DNA of 64,000 nt, from the NCBI GenBank assembly GCA_026545225.1, contig CM048845.1:124422533-124486532 (forward strand), given 5' to 3'. The stretch comes from Cornus controversa (Eukaryota; Streptophyta; Magnoliopsida; Cornales; Cornaceae). This document shows, in pieces, positions 11,510 to 22,777 of the stretch. A program made the translations under genes and the position numbers. The notes beneath the pieces are model-generated. The model was not told where the DNA came from, ran no database searches, and was given only the letters and a program-made list of their open reading frames with translations. Each line of letters begins with the position of its first letter. Positions within the stretch are counted from its first letter, which is position 1.

Positions 11510-12573
11510 GTTAAGTATGGATTGATTGCAATGTAATTATCGTTAATCTTCTCTTTGTGTCTCTCTATGTTGTTCAAGATTAGTTTATGTTCTCTTTTTG
11601 TGTGTTGTGAATTGCATGAAACCTTTTGGATCACTGTGCATGTATTTGTATATGCACATATGTATATAACTTTAATACATGTACCCATGCACACATGCAT
11701 AAAGCCTTGACATGTACTTGACTATATGGTATATATTGCATGTTCTTCATAATTTGGGTTTATAAGTAAATATGAATTGTATTTAGATAACTTATGATGA
11801 TGGAGAGACAAATCGAAGAAACCATGAAACTAAACCATGTTTGAGTCCTTGTCCAATTATTACCGACACAAGGTACATGAGGAAAACAATAATAGTGTTT
11901 GGTTTTGGATGTCATGTGTTGCTGGGTTAGATTGGATTAAATTGTTAATGGAATTTAATTTTTGAAACCAATTGACATGGGTTAGCTGGTTCAAGTGTCT
12001 TTGCAAATCAAAGCATCATGGATCATTGCCTTGATTGATTCAACGTAACAGCGATGGTTTTATGTTTTTGTTGTGTTTTTATTTTGTGTGCATGATTTAA
12101 ATAGTTTATGAAAAGAATTGTCATGTCCAACATGCTTTATATCATATAATCTTTGTACATAGATCTAAAATATTTACACAGTATATCAATCTTGTTTGTT
12201 TGCCATTAACGACTAGGACCTAGGGAGAACATACTTTCCAAGACAAAACTTGTTTATAAAGTGACAGTGTCTTGAATTGATATACTGACATATATATTTA
12301 GATTGATGCTGCCATATATGTGAGTTGTGAACAGGGGGTGTTTTGTGCATGTAATTCTATTGCATGTTTATAATAATTTTACATGTTAAAGCTTTTTATG
12401 GTATAATGAAATTAAGTGTTTTATAATGTTTAGGCTTGTTTATGTGCATTTATTATATTAAAGAAATTGAGCCTAAATAAAATGAAACTCTTTTAAAGTT
12501 TAGGTCTTTCCTTGGGGTTTAGGAGGACCGGTAAAGTGATCGTTTCAATGTGGTATCCAAAGTGGGTGATACG

Positions 12574-12870
12574 TGCCCAAAGGTGACATTCACTCATGGA
12601 GGTTATTCTTTTTTCTTTTTTTTTTGAAATTTTAAGGTCTCACAGTGCATTTGCCCATGTTAGGGAATTTGTTCTGCCCAAAGGTAATCAATGTCTTAGT
12701 GTGAGTTAAGTGAATAGAATACTTAAGAGTGTTTGGGTTAAAACTAAATAACCTTCTTGTCCAAAGGACTGAAAGTGTTTAGCAATAATTCAAGTATAAT
12801 CAATTAGGTTTATGTGCGATTTAATTACAGATTTGAGGGTAAATGTATTTAAAATTCTGCCCAAAGGTAA
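12574..12870 (+). repeat. Repeated CTGCCCAAAGG-type motif in the element leader
   Basis: Near-identical motifs lie at about 12574, 12674, 12769 and 12857, in the untranslated leader before gag. Their role is unknown. Confidence 0.6.
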
Positions 12871-15793
12871 TTTTTAGATGACATCTTACCTGTTCCCGTA
12901 GGGTGGAAGGTTTTGCACATAATAAAATACCCTGATAAATTTGACTTAAAACTCTAAGCATGAATTAAAGTTATAATCCATGAAGTTGTGACATATTATT
13001 TTATATGTGTTTATGTGATGTTATTTGATATAATATGTTTTTCAGTTATGGATGTTTCCACAATTCTGAAACAGCTTACAGGGATTGAACCATTGAATGG
13101 TTCAAATTATACTGCCTGGAGGACAAATGTTGATATCATGTTGGGGTTTTTGGACAATGAGTTCGTTCTTTATGAGGAGAAACCCCCTGCGCCCATTGTA
13201 AAGTCTTCTGAGGCAGTAAAGTTGTTGCATACTAAGTGGATTAAAGCTAATACCATGGCCATCAAGTTGATTCGTGCTTCTATTGGTGAAATTATTCGGG
13301 ATGGTATTCTTGTATTTGATACTATAAAGGAGCTTTTGAATTTGATTAAGACACAATTCATGGGTACCAAGAAGTAACTACAATATTATTATCTTACACA
13401 ACTCATGTCAATTAAAGATGTTGGCAATGGTTCAGTGAGAGAGCACATCTATAAGATGTGTAAGCTGGTTAATGGACTGAGAGAGTAGGGAATTACATTT
13501 GATGATGAGTTACTAGTCCACATGGTGATATATTCTCTGCCTAGATTTTTTGATACTTTCAGGGTGAATTATAATTCACAGGAGACTAAATGGGACATTA
13601 ACCAGTTATTGGTACTATGTGTGACTGAGAAGGAACGTCTTAAGGGCGTAAAAACTAAGTCAGCTTATCTTGCCGTGAGCAGTAGCAGCAAGTACAATTT
13701 CAAGAAGGGCGGCAAGAAAGGAAATCGGGCTAAATATAAAAGGGAAAAGCATGACAACAAAGGAAAAATGCGTTAATCATGGGGACGATGAATGTTGGTT
13801 CTGCAGTAAAAAGGGACATCAAAAGAAAGACTGCTTCAGTTATAAAAATTGGCTAAAAGAAAACAAAATAGGTATTAAAGTTGCTATAATAATATTTGAA
13901 TCCAACTTAATAAATGTTCCTGAACATACATGGTGGATTGATTCGGGTGCATTTGTTCATGTCTCACGTTCACTATAGGGCCTGTGAAGCCAGAGAAATC
14001 CCAAGGTTGAGGATCAATTGGTGTTGGGTAATACTGATGTGGTTCATATCGAGGTTATTGGGACGATTCCGCTAGTGTTACATACTAGTTTTACTTTAGA
14101 GCTTAATAATGTTTTTTATGTTCTTACTATTAGGCATAATTTACTTTCAGTTTCGAGACTTAATGCTTTGAGATTTTATTTTTTATTTGGTGATGGATCA
14201 GTTACAATTATAGTTGGACATGAGCGTTTAGTTGATGGTTTATATCAGTTATTGTTGGATGATTCTCATATACCTGCTTCTTATTTTTCTGTGGACTCGA
14301 TACCTTTCGGATCAAACCGTTCTTTTGTGAGAGATGATTCATCTATGTTATGACATAGGAGATTGTGGCATGTCTCTCGAAAGATACTAGAATGCTTTGT
14401 CAATGATGCAATCATTGGACCATTAGATTTTTCTGAGTATGATTTATGTATTGATTATGTCAAGAGGAAGATGCAGAAGAATCATAATTTTGAGGCTAGT
14501 CGGTCATCTGGTCTTTTGAACTTTATTCACACTAACATTTGTGGTCCATTTCCTACTCCTGCTTGAGGAGGTCAAAGGTATTTCATTACCTTTATTGATG
14601 ATTTCTCAAGATATGCTAATTTATACATAATCCATCAAAAGTCCGAAGCACTTGATGTATTTAAGGTTTATTAGGTTGACATTGAAAAATAATTAAGCAA
14701 GAAAATTAAAATTGTAAGATCGGACTAAGGTGGCGAGTATTATGGAAAAATGGACCAGGAGGGTATGAATCATGGTCCTTTCAATACATACCTAAAAGAG
14801 CAGGGCATTGTGCCACAGTAGACCACTCTTGGTTCTCCTGAGCAGAATGAAGTTGGAGAAAAAAGAAATTGCACCTATCAAGAGATTGTTCGCAGTATGA
14901 TAAGTCATTCTTCACTAATTGAGAGTTTTTTGGGAGAAGTTCTCAAAACAGTTGTTTATATTCTTAATAGGGTACCATGTAAAACAGCTTCTGCAATACC
15001 TTTCAAGCTTTGGACGAGTCATAAACCAAGTCTCAAACATTGCATATGTGGGGATGTCTTGCAGAGGCAAAATTGTATAATCCAGATATTAAGAAGCTTG
15101 ATCCTCGCACAATCACTTATTATTTCATTGGGTATCCTGAGAGGTCAAAGGGTTATAAATTTTATTGCTCCTCTAGACCTATGGAAATTGTTGAGACATG
15201 TCATGCAAAATTCATTGAGAATGGTGAATCCAGTGGGAGCCTAGAGCATCGTAATTTCTTTTTTAGAGAAGAGCAATTTTCATTGCCTATTCCATTTACT
15301 TAAGATTTTATTCCACCTTCTTCAGTTGTTTCTGGCAGTGCTCCTATTCCCACTCCTCCAGCCATTCCTACTCCTTCGCAACCCTTTCTTCAGTTACTTA
15401 TCCAGCACCTGAGTCTATTCAACTTAAGAAGTCTATTAGAGCTCGAAGGTCTGATATACCTTTATATAGTGAGGTATGCGTTTAGACTACATGCAGTTTG
15501 CACATCTAATGAAATACAGTAAAAACCACTATATTTGTTTGAATCCTAGATAGAATCAGTTTTGAGACTATGGAACTGTTTAGACTAATATATTACTTGT
15601 CTGCGCATTCATGATCCATTATTGAGAAAGTTTATGGAAAAGAGTGTTTTAAAATTTCAACCCACCTGTTTTGATAATTGTTTTCCTAAAATAAAATAAA
15701 ATAAAATGAGTGGTCACTCGACTTTTCTGAAGTATTACAATCCATATTGTCGTTTTTTATAAAACTTATAAGTGCATGGATCAAGTGGGAGAT

Positions 15794-16241
15794 TGTTAGA
15801 ATTTTTAATATAAATAAAAATTATTTTGTGGTCCTATGCACCATGTTTTCTAATATTGGATTGCAATGTAATTATCGTTAATTGATGGATTGGGGTTATA
15901 CTTGTCAATTTGTGATCTAATTGACTGTATAATATTTATACCGTTGGATTGTAATTTTTCAACTTTAATTGGTAGAATTTAATCTTAGCTGTCGGTATCT
16001 AAGTTTCTATGATAAAAATGGAGACTTAGGTATGATTATTTGTAGAGAAGTTCTCTCCCCTATTGTTATTATAAATAGGAGTTTCGTATCCCTTATTCAG
16101 TCCTATTGTACGACAACTCTTAAACGAGGGTAGTGCACTCTAAGAAACTCTTGCAAAAAACTCAAAGATAGTTCAATCTTTAATGAAGTATGTCGATTAA
16201 ATCTCATCTTTAATTTATTACAGTATTTTTGATTTCTACCA
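15794..16241 (+). repeat. 3' LTR of Copia fossil
   Basis: Partner of 11057-11509. It follows a purine-rich tract and is followed by attat (16242-16246), which matches the bases before the 5' LTR. A second attat at 16267-16271 would allow a slightly longer LTR. Confidence 0.8.
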
Positions 16242-16300
16242 ATTATGTATGGATGAATTTTCAACAATTATCACTAATCTAGTGTTTTCGGAGCTTCACC

Positions 16301-16301
<1 letters not shown>

Positions 16302-16334
<33 letters not shown>
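16302..16334. repeat. (ATT)n microsatellite
   Basis: Uninterrupted ATT repeats directly after the right end of the interrupted Mutator-type element. Confidence 0.9.
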
Positions 16335-16337
<3 letters not shown>

Positions 16338-16668
16338 CTAGCATAGTGCGTTGCTGGTCTTTCCCATCCCTATTTTCATCACGACTTAAAATATGCGCTG
16401 CAAATGACCAAATCTGAACGTATCAGTTGAATTATCTAGTAGTTATTGATTATAGCATGGTACAAATTATTCAACCCATTACCTACCAAAAAAAAAGTTT
16501 ATTTAATTTCCTAATCCCGGAAAAAGTTTATTATTCGAAGTCAATTAGCATGCAAAATGGCATTGACAAACACAATTGATTTGATGATTTTTACATTCAA
16601 CTTAAAAGTAATTAGTGATGAACTTTTGAAAAATGAAAATTTCAAAGCTCTTGTAGTTGCATTGATAG

Positions 16669-16718
<50 letters not shown>

Positions 16719-17017
16719 GTCATATAGACCACTTGTGAGAGAAGGGATACAGATACAGGCTTTCACACGTTAGCAAGTCTATTTAGAAGGAAATAACAAC
16801 ATGGTATTGGTCCAAGCGAAGCACCTTCCTAGTTCCTTCTCATTGTCTGTGAGAAATAGCAATACTATTTACCTTTTTCTTTTTTAATTTCCAGCATAAC
16901 TGGAAATTAGAAGTCTAAAAGTTTGAAGTTCTTGCTCTTATTAAATAAAACTGGAAAAGTAACTCCGCATTAAAACAGCACGTGTGTACACCAAAATGAC
17001 AATAGGCATTCCATTGG
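16335..17017. other. Spacer with a compound microsatellite
   Basis: No gene was recognised. A (CT)n tract runs directly into a (CA)n tract at about 16672-16718. Confidence 0.6.
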
Positions 17018-17026
17018 TTTTATAAA

Positions 17027-17852
17027 GGGTTAAATTCACTTGGTCAAATTATAAAAGAAGACACCGTTTAACCTTTATTTATTTTATTTTTTTAAATTAA
17101 CTTTTTTATAGTCAAAATCAAATTTAAAAGTAAAAATTACATTATATTTTAAATAAAATAAAATACAATAACATCACCTAAGATTTGCTGTAATTGCACT
17201 GATCTCCTTTATAATGATTTGAAATAATATATTATGATGATTTCATCATTATATATTCAAATAATTTAATAAAAAAAATCTGATATCTAAATTGATATGT
17301 ATGTTTTCACACACACAACACCACCAGTTTGGCCGTTTTCGTCAACTTGTACTCTTGACTCATGACAAAACTCAACAATTCGGTCGACAAATCCAATCCT
17401 AAGTATGTGTTTGTATGTATATATCACCATGATCGAAGATCTTTGAAAATAATTTGTGTGATTGAATTTTTGGTGATTAATCATATATGTTAGGAACAAG
17501 ATCGAAAATCAATGGTGGTTATGAGCGGTGACGATGGTGGTGTAACAGGTGTACAAAAGAAGACTAAACAGAGGAAGAAAGTATAATGTGGACAAAATGT
17601 CATTTTAAAAATCAGATTTTTTTCAGAGAAGGTCAGCGCAATTACAGCAAATTTCAGAGAAGATCATTGTATTTTATCCTATTTGAAATATAATGTGATA
17701 TTATAATGCAAACGCAAAATTAGCTTTTCACACTTAAAATTTATTTCGACCACCGAAAAAATAGATTTAAGACAGGTGAAAGAAATAAATGTCAAACGAT
17801 TTTTTCGAATATAATTTGACCAAACCTCAGAGGAGGTCAGTGAATTTAACCC
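17027..17852. mobile_element. Mutator-type MITE
   Basis: The terminal inverted repeats are gggttaaattcact at both ends. A perfect 9-bp target duplication, ttttataaa, lies at 17018-17026 and 17853-17861. The interior is non-coding and AT-rich. The 9-bp duplication indicates the Mutator superfamily. Confidence 0.9.
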
Positions 17853-17861
17853 TTTTATAAA

Positions 17862-18770
17862 TTAGGTGATGTGATGCGACATATTTTGTTAGTTTTTTAT
17901 TTTATTTATTATTCCGAATGAATGGGTCGGCCATTGGAAGGATTTTATTTTTATTTTTTTCATCTTTGAGTTTGGTTTTTCTATTCTAATCTTTGCTTTC
18001 TTATTGATGTAACAATGGAACTACATTGTTTGTCCAAGCCACCAAGCTTACTTTTTCTTATTTTATCATTAATAGTCATTATTTTTGAGCTTTGTATCAC
18101 TTTACTTGATAAAGTTATCACTTCTAGTTAATCTCTCAATATCTATTTCAGTTACATGAATGTGTAACTTGTTTCTTTTTTAATGTTCCAATGCTATGTT
18201 CTGTTCCATAAAAGATAGCTGACCCAATAATTTGTCCTATAAAATGACTTGATTGGTATTATTTTTTTCACATATGATACTACTACTCTGTCTCTATTTT
18301 CATAGTCTTATTAGTAATATCATAATCTATTCTATCTCTCTTCATCAAGTATTTAAAAAAATATTTTGGGTAATCCTTTGGTCTTGGATTACTATAATCA
18401 TATTTCAATACTTTATTAAATTTATATTTTATATATTTTGTTTTAGCCATGAATGCATTTATTCAAGCTTTTAACTATGCTTCCAAAACTTCCTTAGAAG
18501 AGAAGTATCTAACAACACTATGTTATCCGGAAAACAAACATGTTTTATAAATGTTTTCTTATATATATAGAGATATATATTGTTATTTCATCTAATTTCA
18601 AAACAATTCAATTTATAATAAGTTTAAACGATGCATCATTCTGTGGATAAGAAAGAAGTTTATTCTTTGTAATATTGTTAGAGCTGACATTACATTACTC
18701 ACATCAGCTGCTGTAAGGACCCACGAAAGAGTTGTGGCATTACTCATAGGAAAGTTATGTCCACCACAGT
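17862..18770. other. AT-rich spacer
   Basis: No coding frame, RNA gene or transposon ends were recognised. Confidence 0.4.
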
Positions 18771-18774
18771 TGTA

Positions 18775-19399
18775 CACGTGGGTAGCTTAGTAGTATTTCT
18801 TTTAAAAAGTGCATCTAATTATCTAAATTCCATTCACAAGTGATATGGTTCACTCGTTGTTGTACCTATCTTTTACACGTGTCACCACCTTGTCATTTCC
18901 ATATAGTAGATGTTGTCATCCAAAGTGATTTTTTCTAAAACCTTAATTAGGTTAGGTGGGGTGTTAACCTTGTAATTAACACTTTGTTTATACACTATTA
19001 AATTTAATTGCTTGAATAAATCAAAAGGTTACAAACAATGAAACAAGATAGAAAAAAGATATTGGCCAAACCCTTTTGGCTGTTACCAATACGCACACAT
19101 GTCGGTCATATAGTAGCCTTTTCTTTTTCCTTTTCCTTTTCCTTTAACAAGGCAAAACCACAGCCACGAATGGTAGGTAGGTAGATTCTTGGCTTCTGTG
19201 GGTTCAAGAGCTGCTTGCTACTCACGTGTACCAGTAGGGACACGTGTATACACATCATAAGGTTTTTCGCTTTACTTTTTGGAAGTGGGACCCAAATGAT
19301 TCTGACGTGGCAAACATCCGTACTAATTGCTTGTTGGATGCTTAGGGTTCTTATGGGGATGTGTTCCACGTGTTCACTTAAAACCAGCTGTTGACGTGG
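18775..19399. promoter_or_regulatory. Cluster of G-box/ACGTG sites without an adjacent gene
   Basis: Full CACGTG boxes lie at 18775, 18876, 19223, 19241 and 19367, and GACGTGG at 19304 and 19393; five of the seven fall within 180 bp. Such boxes bind bZIP and bHLH factors (ABRE/G-box). The nearest gene start is 3.4 kb away at 22778. The sequence is more GC-rich than its surroundings. It could be a distant enhancer, the promoter of a lost gene or a non-coding transcript promoter; the function is inference. Confidence 0.45.
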
Positions 19400-19574
19400 A
19401 CTCTTTTCGGATACCTCTCCGCTTCTGGGTTTGTTTTGTCCGCCCCCAGGTATATCAACAATCAAATACTCGGCAAATACTCGGGCACTCATTAGCTTAT
19501 TACCAAGTTGTTTAATTAACGAATTTCCAAATCTTCCTTAATACTACTAATAAATCCCTTTAATTTAAGGGAAA

Positions 19575-20565
19575 GGGAGCTGATATTATCACTCCATTAA
19601 TATACTGAGACGCTCCACTATCTTTTTTTTTTTTTTTTTTAATTCAAATTATAAAAGAGTTCTTACATCATAAAATACTTGATTTTTATATTTTTAATAA
19701 CATAATTGTCATTTTCTTTAACATTAATAGTTCGATAATATAGATCACTTATCTTTAAGGATTAAAAATATTTGAGTTGAAAGCAAATTTTATATCAATG
19801 TATTTGATGGAAAACATTAAATTGAATCAATCATAAACCGTAATCTTTAATTGATTTTTTTTTCTTTTTTTCAAATGATTTGTTTAATTGAATTGAAAAT
19901 CAAAGAAAATCCTAATTTCATTTAAATATAAATTCTGTAGTATATTTCAATAAGCAAGCCAATGAAAGCTTATTTGATTTTAGAAGAGACTTTTAGAAGT
20001 TATATTATAACCGTAATCTTTAATTGATTTTTTTCTTTTTTTTTGAAGGATTTGTTTAATTGAATTGAAAATCAAAGAAAATTCTAATTTCATTTAAATA
20101 TAAATTATGTATTATATTTCAATAAGCAAGCCAATGAAAGCTTATTTGACTTTAGAAGAGACTTTTAGAAGTTATATTATTATGTGATTTAATTAACAAC
20201 TTTTAAGTGGTATATAATATATGTTACACATATTTAATGTGTGTGTGTGTATATTATATAAATTTGTGAAAGCCGAGACTCAAAACAAAACAAAAAATTT
20301 CTATCCCAAAAATTCTTCTACATTAAATCTTCATTAAGATGTTTGATTTCTAATATTTCTCTTTTCTTGTCGTGAAGAAAAAAATTTATAATCTAAACTA
20401 AAATAATGCATTAGAACTAAATAAACGAATTGGAGAAATTCAAGAATCCTAACTTTAATATATAAGGACGATTATAGTATTAAAAATGAAAGAATAAAGT
20501 AATATGTGATTTAGAGACACTTTTGTAATTTCATTTTAATAAAAAAAAATGGAGTGCTAGAGAAA
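19575..20565. mobile_element. Diverged relative of the GGGAGCTGATATT Mutator-type family
   Basis: The left end gggagctgatatta matches the ends of the elements at 56772 and 59791, followed by the same 'cactcca..aatat' and 'ctccact' blocks. The right part (aatggagtgctagaga, 20549-20564) matches their right ends weakly. It contains the tandem duplication 19836-20181. No target duplication was found, so the borders are approximate. Confidence 0.6.
19836..20181. repeat. Tandem duplication, 173-bp period
   Basis: Copies start at 19836 and 20009 and both begin aaccgtaatctttaattg. They differ at only a few positions, mostly T-run length, so the duplication is much younger than the element around it. 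Confidence 0.9.
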
Positions 20566-20577
20566 TCCCTTTAGTGG

Positions 20578-20730
20578 TGTAGATATTAAGTGCACCCAGC
20601 GCATATGCGCAGGGTGCATCGCAGCCTTTCGTGCATTATACGCACGGTGGGCCCCACCGCACGTGTAGTGCACGGAGGGACGACTAAGATGCACCCGGCG
20701 CACGTTGCGCTAGGTGCAACGTATACCTGC
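20578..20730. mobile_element. Small GC-rich hairpin insertion
   Basis: A 153-bp block, strikingly GC-rich for this window, is flanked by the 12-bp direct repeat tccctttagtgg (20566-20577 and 20731-20742). Near its ends are inverted motifs (gtgcacccagcgca and ttgcacctagcgca when complemented), and at about 20591-20620 a near-palindrome centred on gcatatgc. It behaves like a small insertion with a target duplication; the family is unknown. Confidence 0.6.
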
Positions 20731-20971
20731 TCCCTTTAGTGGAGTGCACAACCGCCTAATCTAAGGATGGTTTTCCTTGACTCCATAACCATGTCAAGAG
20801 AATTCATAGTCAATTTGTTGAAACCCTTTGCTATTATGCATTTATGGTTGAAATTATTATTATTATTATTATTATTATTTTTATTTGATGCCATTACAGT
20901 TTTTGTAAATAAATGACTTTCATTTGGAAAATATGTTTTCTTGCAATAACCAGTGATAAAAGTGAGGATAG

Positions 20972-21445
20972 GGATGACAATTTGCCTCGCCCCGCTCCGT
21001 TTAAAACTCGTTTACGGAACCGTTTAAGGAAATTGGGCGGGGACGGTAAGAGCCTACCTCGACGGGTACTTACCTCGCTCCGCCCCGTTTAAGTATATAT
21101 ATATTTATACTTATATATATAATACATAAAGAAAATATTAATATTATATATATCATACAACTATACAAGTTATGTTATATTATATTATATATATCATACA
21201 GAATAACCATTGTGTTGCATTTACCTAAATGTGTATGTTTGGTGTATATGTATCTAAATATTAGATTTATTATTATAAAAAATTTTGCATTAAAAAAAAG
21301 TATAAACAGGGCGGGACAGGGGCAGGATTAAAAAAATTAAATAATTGCGAGAATAAAATTTAAAAATGATATTATAAGCGATTGCAAAAACAAAGAAGTG
21401 AAAACTCGTCCCATTCCGCCCCGTCCCCGTCCAAGGGAGGACGTG
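20972..21445. mobile_element. hAT-like MITE with CGCCCCG phrase repeats
   Basis: The left end tagggatgacaatttgcc is followed by repeated 'cgccccg/ctccgccccg' phrases. The right part (about 21413-21440) carries 'ccgccccgtccccgtcc'. The middle is AT-rich. The right terminus and target duplication are not evident, so it may be truncated. Confidence 0.5.
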
Positions 21446-22380
21446 TTTAAACTTAAACAACAATCACTTTCTGAAAAAGTAATGCTAACTAACTATACTA
21501 TATTTGTCTCTAATCCTAAAGCTTGTGGATGAGACTTAACTTTCTTAAAATTTACCAATCTAACTCGTATGTTAAATTATTATATTTTTGGTATTTTCTT
21601 ATATATATATATATTTATTTATTTATTTTTCGTATTGACCCCTTAACATGTAGTAAATGCTATGTAATTATACAGATTTAAATATCATATTATTCTTAAT
21701 TTTCATTATAGGAAGGTTAAAGACATAAGGAAAGGTATACAGCAAATAAGCCATAATTAATTAATTAGAAATGGTTAAACAATACTTTAGAAGTATAAGT
21801 TATTTATGATGTAAAGGTCCACTCATATTATACATGCTATATTAAAATTGATGCTTGTTTATTAATTTTTTTTTGAAAAATTACAAAACCACCACTTGAA
21901 TTTAGATTATCATTAGGAAGTGTTAACCATGGATTGTTGAGTGGAATAACTGAGAAAATGAAAACAAGTTTTTTTTTATTTTTTATTTTTAACAGTGTGA
22001 AAAAACAAGTTGAAATATGAGAGAAAGGGGAAGTTGACCAACGCAAAAAAAAAAGGGTTCGAAAGTCCATTAAAATTAGGTGAAGTTTACTTCGGTCAAT
22101 TGGGTACAGAGGGCGTGTTGTCTTAGATGTGGATAGATTGAATTATTGTGAGTCGTACACGTATATAGATAGTATTAATTATTATATACTTACAGTACAG
22201 TAACAGTACTTGGAAATGAAGAAGTGTTTGGGCAACTTGCAATGTGATCCACAAATAGGCCATAAAGGGTTAAAAATTTAGACAAAGAAAGATTAAGTAA
22301 AGAAAAGTAGGAAGACTTTTTGAAAAGTGAGAGAGTGGGGGCGCCGAGGAGTTAGGAGAGGAAAGGAAAAAAGAGAAGGA
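21446..22380. other. Upstream region of the Dof gene
   Basis: AT-rich, with no gene recognised. It is likely to hold the promoter of the cycling Dof factor gene. I see no unambiguous TATA box. Confidence 0.4.
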
Positions 22381-22529
22381 AATGCTGAGTCAGATTGAAG
22401 ACTCGCCCACTTTTGGGTTGCAAATGACAATCAAAAAGAGGAGAGAGAAAAGAGAAAATCTCAAGGCCACAAACAACTTGTGGCTCAGAATTGCTTTTCC
22501 TCTGCTGACAAAGCACTACACTCAAAAGC

Positions 22530-22550
22530 TCTCTCTCTCTCTCTCTCTCT
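22530..22550 (+). repeat. (CT)n tract in Dof gene 5' leader
   Basis: A pure CT run about 230 bp before the start codon. A second, shorter CT-rich stretch is at 22722-22742. A (CG)n run, gcgcgcgcgcgc, is at 22652-22664. Confidence 0.8.
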
Positions 22551-22777
22551 CTTTCTTTCTGATCAAAATCGTAGAAACGACGACGACGACGACACGCACA
22601 CAACACCATTCCATACCTCACCACACCCATCGAACCCAACCCGAACCCAAAGCGCGCGCGCGCACGCACTCACACCGGGTGTGTCAGATCTCTCTCACCC
22701 AATCCCAAAATCACCGGCTTAAGCTCTCTCTTTCTCTCTCTAGAACCTTTCCTTTTTTCTTGACAACATAACAGAAA

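Larger units (their letters stand above)
11057..16241 (+). mobile_element. Ty1/Copia LTR retrotransposon fossil
   Basis: The element has two LTRs of about 0.45 kb, a long untranslated leader, and recognisable gag (about 13.05-13.8 kb), CCHC zinc knuckle (about 13.79 kb, CWFCSKKGHQKKDC), protease (WIDSG near 13.93 kb) and GAG-pre-integrase/integrase core (about 14.3-15.3 kb). I did not recognise a reverse transcriptase region. A purine-rich tract (aagtgggaga) sits just before the 3' LTR. A 5-bp flank attat matches on both sides. It is clearly broken, with many breaks. The LTRs differ at roughly one base in eight by rough eye count, so it is old, probably millions of years. Confidence 0.88.
10474..16301. 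mobile_element. Mutator-type MITE interrupted by a Copia element
   Basis: The left end gggtggagtgcaaaaaacac at 10474 pairs with the right end '..agtgttttcggagcttcaccc' finishing at 16301 (the outer and inner blocks match, the middle is diverged). The flanks share attatta (467-473 in the 10 kb block; then 16302-16308), though the right flank is an ATT microsatellite, so this support is weak. If correct, the original element was about 0.64 kb and the LTR element at 11057 landed near its right end. Confidence 0.5.

Noticed and set aside
19106-19492. 128-codon minus-strand frame
   Set aside because: It overlaps the ACGTG-box cluster, ends in a Lys/Glu run encoded by a CCTTTT repeat and resembles no known family.
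22382-22771. 129-codon frame overlapping the Dof gene leader
   Set aside because: It is low-complexity Ser/Leu and Thr/His from CT and ACG repeats in the 5' UTR; the real start is at 22778.
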